Assembly: GCA_020723325.1 (NCBI GenBank)
Contig: DYJD01000001.1
Coordinates: forward strand, 358,407 to 422,406
DNA from: Desulfosudis oleivorans
GTDB taxonomy: Bacteria; Desulfobacterota; Desulfobacteria; Desulfobacterales; SURF-7
Length of the DNA stretch: 64,000 nt
Reading direction: 5' to 3'
The position numbers and the translations under genes were made by a program. This document shows, piece by piece, positions 26,253 to 31,834 of the stretch. Each line of letters starts with the position of its first letter. Position 1 is the stretch's first letter. The notes under the pieces are model-generated. The model did not search any database. It was not told where the DNA came from and worked only from the letters and a program-made list of their open reading frames with translations.

Positions 26253-26325
26253 TGGTGGAGCAGGAATCGAACCTGCGGCCGCCGCGTCTTCAGCGCGGTG
26301 CTCTACCGATTGAGCTATCCAGACC
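26253..26325 (-). tRNA. tRNA-Phe(GAA)-like gene with defective acceptor stem
   Basis: D arm (GCTC/GAGC), anticodon arm (CCGCG, loop CTGAAGA, CGCGG) and T arm (GCAGG, TTCGATT, CCTGC) are all intact, with anticodon GAA. The acceptor is not: 5' GTCTGGA faces 3' TCCACCA, so only four pairs form. It looks as if about five bases were lost next to the CCA end; an alternative 6-bp pairing needs a 2-nt bulge. It may be a decayed tRNA or a deliberate tRNA mimic. Confidence 0.65.
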
Positions 26326-26357
26326 TGAAACAACCTCGTCAGAATCCATGTTCGGAA

Positions 26358-26416
26358 CATATGGGATTGACAGCGAGAGGGGCGATTTTGAATCGCTTCT
26401 CACCGAATCCCATATG
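26358..26416. other. 59-nt double stem-loop upstream of the tRNA-like element
   Basis: CATATGGGATT (26358-26368) and AATCCCATATG (26406-26416) are a perfect 11-bp inverted repeat. Inside it lies a second 6-bp stem GCGATT-TTG-AATCGC (26382-26396). It sits between the stop of the 272-aa gene and the tRNA-Phe-like RNA. No T-run follows on the minus strand, so it is not a standard terminator; a processing site or part of the structured RNA is more likely. Confidence 0.7.
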
Positions 26417-26455
26417 CCGCTGGCCCGGTCGAATCAGCTTGTAGCTGTATTAATG

Positions 26456-27274
26456 TTAATCTAAAAATTGCAGCGTTTCCTCAATGAACCAAGCATCCGA
26501 TTCGCGATTGGGAACAATGGCGTGCCAACCTTTTAATACAATGGTCTTGTGATCCCGGTGCGAAACTTTTCCTCTCCCATAGACGTTCATGTTTCGACGC
26601 ATCAACCGCCAGCCCCATGATCGTGCTTTAGGATTGTTTTTCATGATTTTTTGATACTTGATCGCATCAATACCGTTTGGATATTTGCTGCACACATATA
26701 CTGTTTCTCCTCCGGTTCTATAAATTTCTTCAACCATATGCGCGGAACCTCGGCCTCGTCTGATCGGCTCGTTCTTGATAATCAACATTAGATCCGCTGA
26801 AACATCCGGCGCAGGGATAAAAAACCATTCTCCCTGGCGCAAAAACGCACTATTCTTTCTTTTGTTTTTGTGCTTTCGCCTTATATGTTTCTGTGCATTG
26901 ACGATTTGCGGCGGCTTCAGCGCTTCCATGGCGGCCGGTATGTTCGAAACCGCCTCCGGAACAGCCGCAGCAAACCACCCCTTTTCATCCAGCCCGCATA
27001 AGAACCGGTATTTTGCATTCTCGTTGTCACGGGCAAACAAAAGAAGATGATGGTTGCTTTTATCTAATCCCAGAACGTGAAATTCAACGGCCCCATTGGT
27101 ATCGATTTTAAAATATTCGCCATTGCCGTCTCTATCGATATTGACTACAAAGGGAGCATTTCTGCTGCTGTTGGCCCGGTTGGCAATGCTGCGTAGCCTA
27201 TTGCTTTTTTGTGCAATCTCGCCGATTTTCACTCTGGATCCGATGGATTCGAATGCTTTTTCGATATATTCCAA
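26456..27274 (-). CDS. 272-aa protein of unknown function in the RNA-repair island
   Basis: The start is TTG 27274, supported by GAAGGAGA upstream. The protein is soluble. An N-terminal domain (about 40-115) has beta-rich FVVNIDRDGNGEYFKID and GLDEKGWFAAAVPE. A basic segment KHIRRKHKNKRKN (about 132-144) could bind RNA. The C-terminal half has FIPAPDVSADLMLIIKNEP, SHRDHKTIVLKGWHAIVPNR and several conserved-looking Trp and His residues. I do not recognise a named family. Its place between tRNA genes and slipin, in one orientation with the repair genes, makes a role in RNA handling likely. Confidence 0.7.
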   Translation of the reverse strand: MEYIEKAFESIGSRVKIGEIAQKSNRLRSIANRANSSRNAPFVVNIDRDGNGEYFKIDTNGAVEFHVLGLDKSNHHLLLFARDNENAKYRFLCGLDEKGWFAAAVPEAVSNIPAAMEALKPPQIVNAQKHIRRKHKNKRKNSAFLRQGEWFFIPAPDVSADLMLIIKNEPIRRGRGSAHMVEEIYRTGGETVYVCSKYPNGIDAIKYQKIMKNNPKARSWGWRLMRRNMNVYGRGKVSHRDHKTIVLKGWHAIVPNRESDAWFIEETLQFLD

Positions 27275-27461
27275 AACAATTCTCCTTCAGTTTTGATATT
27301 TCCAACTTAAACAAAATATTTGCCATATCATAGTGGTTGTGGCGTTTAAGCATCGTTCGGTTCCTTTCATTTTTTTTCTCTAAAAGTAGTGGTGGCGTTG
27401 TGATCCATCAAACCGGCCGGTACGCAGACAGCAATTCTTAAATTTTTTATTGCTTCCACAC

Positions 27462-27968
27462 TTAGATTATTCCCAATTCCTGAAGGTATTCATACACCCC
27501 GGTCTGTTTGATTCTGAGGCGCACGAATTCAGAAATCGTGGGTTGATGCGGAGGCTTTTTCAGCCGCATGCCCGCTTCCCGCGGCGTCCGGTCACCCTTT
27601 TGATGGTTGCACGCTTGGCAGGAAGCAACGCAGTTCTCGAACACCGTGCGACCGCCCTTGGATTTCGGTACAACATGATCGATGGTCAGCGGTGTTTTGG
27701 CAGCTCCGCAGTACTGGCATGTAAAGCCGTCACGGATTATCACGTTCTTCCGGCTGTACGGCACATGCCCTCTGTAAACGCTTCGAATGACGCGGATCAG
27801 GACCAGGACCGCCGGCGCTTGGTACACCTTGTTGACGCTTCTGATGATGCTATCCGAATATTTCAGAACCCGGGCCTTCTCGGCGACAACAAGGCGCATG
27901 GCCCGCTGCCAGTCCACCAGCGTCAGGAAACTGAAATCTCCATTCAGGAGTATGCAGGCCCCTTGCAT
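27462..27968 (-). CDS. HNH endonuclease
   Basis: This 168-aa protein has a complete HNH module: zinc Cys pair CQYCG, the catalytic IDHVVPKSKGG, ENCVASC and CNHQKGDRTP (about 84-137). An N-terminal domain (about 1-70) and a short C-terminal helix complete it. Such stand-alone HNH proteins are common in bacterial chromosomes and phages, and their substrate is usually unknown. AAGGA precedes ATG 27968. It lies directly after tRNA-Pro (51 bp) and 187 bp before the 272-aa gene, so it is embedded in the tRNA/repair island. Confidence 0.9.
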   Translation of the reverse strand: MQGACILLNGDFSFLTLVDWQRAMRLVVAEKARVLKYSDSIIRSVNKVYQAPAVLVLIRVIRSVYRGHVPYSRKNVIIRDGFTCQYCGAAKTPLTIDHVVPKSKGGRTVFENCVASCQACNHQKGDRTPREAGMRLKKPPHQPTISEFVRLRIKQTGVYEYLQELGII

Positions 27969-28019
27969 TTCATTTTCCTTTCTTTGAAGTATTTACTACA
28001 AAACGCGCAGATTTTTTTA

Positions 28020-28096
28020 TGGTCGGGATGGGTGGATTTGAACCACCGGCTTCTTGCTCCCAAGGCAAGCGCCCTGCCAGACTGGGCCACACCCCG
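28020..28096 (-). tRNA. tRNA-Pro(TGG)
   Basis: Complete cloverleaf: acceptor CGGGGTG/CATCCCG with one G-U pair, D stem GCCC/GGGC, anticodon stem CTTGC/GCAAG with loop CTTGGGA (anticodon TGG), T arm GGTGG-TTCAAAT-CCACC, discriminator A and encoded CCA. Confidence 0.95.
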
Positions 28097-28137
28097 AAAT
28101 TACAATTTCTTTTCCATCAAAACATACTTATATAGTT

Positions 28138-28214
28138 TGGTGGAAACGGGAGGAATTGAACCTCCGACAACCCGGATTTTCAGTCCAGTGCTCTACCGTC
28201 TGAGCTACTTTTCC
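28138..28214 (-). tRNA. tRNA-Phe(GAA), slightly irregular
   Basis: D stem GCTC/GAGC, anticodon loop CTGAAAA (GAA), T arm GGAGG-TTCAATT-CCTCC and encoded CCA are present. The acceptor GGAAAAG/CGTTTCC has one A-G mismatch at position 6, and the variable loop has 6 bases instead of 5. It is probably functional but less canonical than a typical housekeeping tRNA-Phe. Confidence 0.87.
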
Positions 28215-28227
28215 CAGGCATCTACAT

Positions 28228-28293
28228 TGGTAGTACCGGTTGGAATCGAACCAACAGCCACTCCGTTATAAGCGAAGTGCTCAGACGCACCAG
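28228..28293 (-). tRNA. 5'-truncated tRNA-Ile(TAT)-like element
   Basis: The 3' two-thirds is intact: D stem 3' strand GAGC, anticodon stem CTTCG/CGGAG with loop CTTATAA (TAT), 5-nt variable loop, T arm GTTGG-TTCGATT-CCAAC, acceptor 3' strand CGGTACT, A and CCA. The expected 5' acceptor strand AGTACCG and the D-stem 5' strand are absent. The D-loop sequence directly abuts the CCA of tRNA-His. An isoleucine tRNA with a TAT anticodon is unusual for bacteria, which normally use modified CAT. Confidence 0.6.
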
Positions 28294-28368
28294 TGGGGTG
28301 AGCGATGGGAGTCGAACCCACGCCTCATGATCCACAATCATGCACTCTTCCGTTGAGCTACGCCCACC
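28294..28368 (-). tRNA. tRNA-His(GTG)
   Basis: Extra 5' G opposite discriminator C, as required for tRNA-His. Acceptor GTGGGCG/CGCTCAC, D stem GCTC/GAGT, anticodon stem CATGA/TCATG with loop TTGTGGA (GTG), T arm GTGGG-TTCGACT-CCCAT, encoded CCA. It is the first gene of the minus-strand tRNA/repair island. Confidence 0.93.
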
Positions 28369-28394
28369 ATGATGCGAACGCCGAGTATGATTCT

Positions 28395-28421
28395 TTCTTA
28401 TAAGCAGTCAGCTTGTGTCAA
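28395..28421 (-). promoter_or_regulatory. possible sigma-70 promoter of the tRNA/repair island
   Basis: On the minus strand a perfect TTGACA (28416-28421) is followed by TATAAG (28397-28402, spacing 13) or TAAGAA (28395-28400, spacing 15), about 25 bp before tRNA-His. The spacing is short, so the assignment is tentative. Confidence 0.3.
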
Positions 28422-28533
28422 ATGAATCCATACCAAGCAAATGGCTTTGGTGGATAGTGCCAGGATCAAATCGACCCTATTCGGTAAAAGTCGATTATGC
28501 TGTCGACTTCAGTAACAATCAGTTAAAAATAAA

Positions 28534-28569
28534 AAAGCCCCTCTCAGTATCGCTACCGAGAGGGGCTTT
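28534..28569 (-). terminator. strong Rho-independent terminator (minus strand)
   Basis: GCCCCTCTC (28537-28545) and GAGAGGGGC (28558-28566) pair, extended by AAA/TTT to 12 bp, with a 12-nt loop. On the minus strand the stem is followed by TTTTTTATTTTT. It insulates the tRNA/repair island from upstream transcription and ends an unidentified minus-strand transcript. Confidence 0.88.
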
Positions 28570-28710
28570 GGTATGCGTAATATACTGATCGTTTATCGCA
28601 TGGGATCTCCCCCTATCGGCAGTCGGATAAATGCGGGTTCATTAAAACCCAAATTATCGTGCAGGGATAATGCTATTCCGTTGCCGTTTGAGCAGAGATA
28701 ATGCCGCATG
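28570..28710 (-). ncRNA. candidate small RNA ending at the terminator
   Basis: No protein gene explains the terminator at 28534-28569; the nearest minus-strand gene, vapC, ends 550 bp away. The space between holds hairpins at 28635-28650 (GGGTT/AACCC) and 28653-28671 (ATTATC/GATAAT). Together they suggest a short structured transcript of roughly 150-200 nt. Its 5' end and promoter were not identified. Confidence 0.3.
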
Positions 28711-28866
28711 TTGTTTTGTGGGCTTCTGCGATTTGGTTTATGTGTTTTGATTGTGCTGTACATTTTTTCTTCGTCTGTCCTTTTTTTCGCTTACTTCAAT
28801 ACTTCAAAATTCTGGAGCGCACTATAGCGGTAGTCTTTATGATTTGCAAGAAGTTTTTTCATTTTT
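28711..28866. other. T-rich spacer, no gene seen
   Basis: AT-rich spacer with no credible frame, ribosome-binding site or hairpin, between the small RNA candidate and a dispersed repeat. Confidence 0.4.
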
Positions 28867-28983
28867 TATAGTCAGAATTTTTTTCACCACGAAGGACACG
28901 AAGTCCACGAAGGTAAGGCAGCTTGCCTTTTCGGCGCAGCCGGGACACCTTCGTGCTCTCGTGTCCTGCGCGCAGCGAGTGGT
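28867..28983. repeat. dispersed intergenic repeat R, copy 1
   Basis: The order TTTATAGTCAGAAT, TTTTTCACCACGAAG, TTCGGCGCAGCCG and CTTCGTG-CTCTCGTGTCC recurs in diverged form at 31577-31685. The 'ACGAAGGACACGAAG' core is a frequent intergenic motif. It overlaps no gene. Confidence 0.6.
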
Positions 28984-29117
28984 AGAAAAGGATTGGGTTT
29001 TTATTGTATTTGCGTTAATTCGTGTCCATTTGCGGTGAGGGAAAAAGAACCGCGAATGAACGTAAATGGACGCGAATAATAACTGCGTTTGAATCCGAAT
29101 AAATTGATAAAGTATAG

Positions 29118-29519
29118 TTAATCGGCCTTCAACCGGTATAATAGGCAATCCGTTTTTGAAAAATCTTCGCCTTTATGCAACAAGGGTTCGCCGGAGTATT
29201 TGGATAGGGCATAGGCGCAGCAGTCACCGATGTTCAGTCCGGCAGGATGACGGCCCTTGCCGAAGGTGCGCCAGGCCTCTCTTGCGATTTCAAATTGATC
29301 TTGATTCAGAGCAACAATCTCAATTTGGGCATGGTGTAGGAAAAGATCAAATTCGCGACTGCCGAGTTCCCCTTTCTTTGCTTCAATAACAATTCCAGCT
29401 TCCAGTGCTGTAAACGCGCTAATCATTTTTTTGGGCGCATCGGCAATAATACGGGCAAAGATATCCCCATCCGGCTCCCCAAGCAGAATCGCCATAATCG
29501 CTGAAGTGTCGATTACCAT
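29118..29519 (-). CDS. vapC: VapC-type PIN-domain toxin
   Basis: This 133-aa PIN RNase has the first acidic residue in MVIDTSAIMAIL (D4), a central Glu in TALEAGIV, and the third and fourth acidic positions in GLNIGDCCAYALSK. These form the Mg2+ site used to cut tRNAs or rRNA. Its ATG directly abuts the antitoxin stop (TAAATG), the usual VapBC coupling. The gene ends about 750 bp from the RNA-repair island; a functional link (toxin cuts, island repairs) is possible but not shown. Confidence 0.92.
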   Translation of the reverse strand: MVIDTSAIMAILLGEPDGDIFARIIADAPKKMISAFTALEAGIVIEAKKGELGSREFDLFLHHAQIEIVALNQDQFEIAREAWRTFGKGRHPAGLNIGDCCAYALSKYSGEPLLHKGEDFSKTDCLLYRLKAD

Positions 29520-29771
29520 TTATAGTGCCCCATTCTCAGAGTATTCCAGTATTTCGTCAGCGGAGCGCGGGTCCAGATCCGGCAGGGAACGGCAGCGTTC
29601 AGCGATCTTTTTTATTTTTTGGTAAATATCTGCCGAGCGTTTGGTTCCGCTAATTCGCTCCAGGCGTTCTTCCAAGGCAATGGTTATTGTCTGGGTTATG
29701 GTTTCACCGGTTTGGGTTGCGATTTCCCTGGCCAGTTTTTCCGCATATTCATTGCGAATGCTCAGTGCCAT
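29520..29771 (-). CDS. vapB: VapB-type antitoxin
   Basis: From ATG 29771, with GGAGA just upstream, the product is 83 aa and starts MALSIRNEYAEKLAREIA. It fits the Rv0623/PSK-type VapB family: an N-terminal ribbon-helix-helix-like DNA-binding part and a C-terminal toxin-binding tail ending in SADEILEYSENGAL. It would neutralise VapC and repress the operon. Confidence 0.88.
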   Translation of the reverse strand: MALSIRNEYAEKLAREIATQTGETITQTITIALEERLERISGTKRSADIYQKIKKIAERCRSLPDLDPRSADEILEYSENGAL

Positions 29772-29799
29772 AGTTTCTCCAATTATATAATATATAAAA

Positions 29800-29818
29800 T
29801 TGTACATATTATATACAA
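29800..29818. promoter_or_regulatory. candidate VapB operator
   Basis: TTGTA-N9-TACAA is an inverted repeat within a very AT-rich region 29-47 bp before the vapB start, overlapping the likely -10/-35 area. Autoregulation is inferred from the family. Confidence 0.5.
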
Positions 29819-29908
29819 AGAATGGCAATGGTAGTCAACATGAGTTTGGAACAGCCGCAGGGAAACGGCATGTAAACTTCGCTTGAAATGTGCTGCCATC
29901 CAACCTCT

Positions 29909-30000
29909 CGGGGTCGGGGTCGGGGTCGGTATCGGTATCGTCTTTTTATTCTTTTCGTTTGTTTTTCGACCCCGATACCGATAGCGACCCCGACCCCGAT
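29909..30000. repeat. palindromic hexamer repeat, family A, copy 2
   Basis: Left arm 29909-29940 (three GGGGTC-type and two GGTATC-type units) and right arm 29967-30000 are inverted. The flanks GCCATCCAACCTCT on the left and AATGGACGG on the right are shared with other copies. Confidence 0.9.
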
Positions 30001-30107
30001 AATGGACGGAATCGGTCCAATTACTATAGCCCCCTTCGGAACCAAAAGAGTACCGCCTTTTCAGGTTTCCTCTCGATTGTCCAACCGCTTAAAAAAAATA
30101 GATCTTG

Positions 30108-30163
30108 AAAAAAACAACGCGTTAAAATAATATAAAATAAAAAAAATAACGCGTTGTTTTTTT
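30108..30163. promoter_or_regulatory. 17-bp inverted repeat before the ATPase gene
   Basis: A-rich AACAACGCGTTA (30108-30124) and TAACGCGTTGTTTT (30147-30163) are perfectly complementary over 17 bp with a 22-nt AT-only loop. With its T-run it could end plus-strand transcription; alternatively it is an operator 27 bp before the ATPase start. Confidence 0.65.
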
Positions 30164-30189
30164 TATGATGCAATACCGGAAGAGGAAAA

Positions 30190-31545
30190 ATGATCCGATT
30201 TGCTGCAAAAGAATTGGATAAATGGCTGCAAAATTCGAACCGGAAACCCATTGTGCTGAGAGGCGCCCGGCAGGTGGGAAAAACCTGGCTGGTCCGGGAT
30301 TTGGCCCAGCGTCATGGGCTTCAATTGATCGAGTTGAACTTCGAGCGCCTTCCTGATTTGGCCGAGCTGTTTGCATCCAATGATCCTGCCAAAATTCTAA
30401 AAAATATTGAAGGCCAATTGTCCATCCGCATTGATCCGGCCGCAGCCCTGCTATTTTTAGATGAGATCCAGGCAGCACCGGAATTGTTGGCCAAACTCAG
30501 ATGGTTCAAAGAAGACCAGCCGGCATTGCCGGTCATCGCCGCCGGGTCATTGCTGGAATTGGCCATGAACAAGCCGGTTTTCAGCATGCCGGTGGGCCGG
30601 GTCACCTATCTTTATTTGGAACCCATGTCTTTTTTTGAATTTATAAAAGCTACAGGGAATGAAAGCCTGTATGAGATTTGCTCGTCATTTGATATCCAAA
30701 AGCCGATACCTTCCTCCTTACATGAAAAGTGTCTGCAGCTATATCAAGACTACTGCCAGGTTGGCGGCATGCCGGAAGTGGTTCAGGCTTGGGTGGAGCA
30801 TCAGGATCTGAAAATCTGCCTCAAGTTGCAGCAAGACCTTCTGGCCACTTTTCGGGACGATTTTCATAAATACGGCGGCGCACTGGAGGCCAGACTGCTT
30901 GCAAAAATCATGCAGTCCGTGGCCGAGCAGTTGGGCAACAAATTTGTCTTCAGTCAGGTGGACCCCGCCTTACAGATCCCGGCGGTCAAAAAGGCCTTGA
31001 GCTTGTTAACCCAGGCCCGGGTATGTTCCATGGTTTTGCACACATCCGGCAACGGGATTCCCTTAGGCGCTGAATCCAACGAAAAATTTTTCAAGACCCT
31101 AATGGTGGATATCGGTCTGACCTCCGTCCAGCTAGGACTTTCAGCCGGCAGCAGGTCCCAGGCAGCCAAGCTGATCATGTCCAATCGGGGCAGCCTGGCC
31201 GAGCAGTTTGTGGGGCAGCAATTGCGCGCGGCCCAGAGCCCGTTGCTTGATCCCAAGCTCTATTATTGGCAGCGCACCGGCGGCCGGCTGGGGGAAATCG
31301 ACTATGTGATCCAGCACGGGACCAAAGTCGTTCCAGTGGAAGTCAAGTCCGGCGCTGCCGGCAAGCTGAAATCCCTGCATCAGTTCATGGCGGAAAAAAA
31401 ATTGGATTTGGCCGTGCGCTGCAACACAGATCCGGGAGCGCTGGAGGAAATAAATATTAAAACCACCCGAGGTGATAGCGTCAGCTATCGCCTGGTCTCT
31501 CTGCCGCTTTATTTGGCGGAACGGCTGCCGGAATTCCTCGGCTAG
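30190..31545 (+). CDS. AAA ATPase with C-terminal DUF4143 (nuclease-like) domain
   Basis: This 451-aa protein has Walker A GARQVGKTW near residue 20-28 and Walker B LLFLDEIQ near 90-97. The middle is a helical AAA_14 region with a winged-helix. The C-terminal DUF4143 domain (about 215-440) has GGRLGEIDYVIQHG and VVPVEVKSG, a PD-(D/E)XK-like acidic pair plus EVK. Such genes are abundant, mobile and often autonomous; their biological role is unknown. Flanking repeat elements on both sides suit an accessory gene. No cognate partner gene is adjacent. Confidence 0.9.
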   Translation: MIRFAAKELDKWLQNSNRKPIVLRGARQVGKTWLVRDLAQRHGLQLIELNFERLPDLAELFASNDPAKILKNIEGQLSIRIDPAAALLFLDEIQAAPELLAKLRWFKEDQPALPVIAAGSLLELAMNKPVFSMPVGRVTYLYLEPMSFFEFIKATGNESLYEICSSFDIQKPIPSSLHEKCLQLYQDYCQVGGMPEVVQAWVEHQDLKICLKLQQDLLATFRDDFHKYGGALEARLLAKIMQSVAEQLGNKFVFSQVDPALQIPAVKKALSLLTQARVCSMVLHTSGNGIPLGAESNEKFFKTLMVDIGLTSVQLGLSAGSRSQAAKLIMSNRGSLAEQFVGQQLRAAQSPLLDPKLYYWQRTGGRLGEIDYVIQHGTKVVPVEVKSGAAGKLKSLHQFMAEKKLDLAVRCNTDPGALEEINIKTTRGDSVSYRLVSLPLYLAERLPEFLG

Positions 31546-31576
31546 CCCACTGTCAAGCGCTCCCAATGATTTCCCG

Positions 31577-31685
31577 ATTTTATAATCAGAATGTTTTTCA
31601 CTATGAAGTTCAAGAAGTTACAGCAGTTTATCCCTTCGGCGCAGCCGAAAAACTTCGTGTCCTCTGTGCCCTTCAGCGCGGCGGG
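31577..31685. repeat. dispersed intergenic repeat R, copy 2
   Basis: Diverged copy of the element at 28867-28983: TTTATAATCAGAAT, TTTTTCACTATGAAG, CTTCGGCGCAGCCG, then CTTCGTGTCCTCTGTGCCC. It ends next to family A copy 3. Confidence 0.6.
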
Positions 31686-31709
31686 TAAATGTTCTGCCAT
31701 CCAACCTCT

Positions 31710-31799
31710 CGGGGTCGGGGTCGCTATCAGTATCGGTATCGTCTTTTGAGTTTTTCGATTTTTTTCGATTCCGATACCGATAGCGACCCCGACCCCGAT
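31710..31799. repeat. palindromic hexamer repeat, family A, copy 3
   Basis: Arms at 31710-31741 and 31766-31799 are inverted; flanks match copies 1 and 2. It lies between convergent genes (ATPase and RND pump) and may serve as a transcription barrier. Confidence 0.9.
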
Positions 31800-31834
31800 A
31801 ATGGACAGAGCTCAGCCGATGCCAAGTCCCGTTT

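Noticed and set aside
27275..27342. Short ATG frame (MLKRHNHYDMANILFK) before the 272-aa gene
   Set aside because: It has a fair ribosome-binding site but overlaps the next gene in another frame and shows no support; it could be a leader peptide, left unassigned.
26253..28368. Prophage or integrative element using the tRNAs as attachment sites
   Set aside because: No integrase, phage structural gene or direct att repeat was seen; one HNH gene alone is not enough.
28457..28462. Sigma-54 promoter (TGGCAC) upstream of tRNA-His, as in RtcR-controlled rtc operons
   Set aside because: The -12 TTGC is missing at the required spacing and no RtcR gene is nearby.
28570..28710. tmRNA or 6S RNA
   Set aside because: No tRNA-like ends, no tag frame, and no 6S-type central bulge could be recognised.
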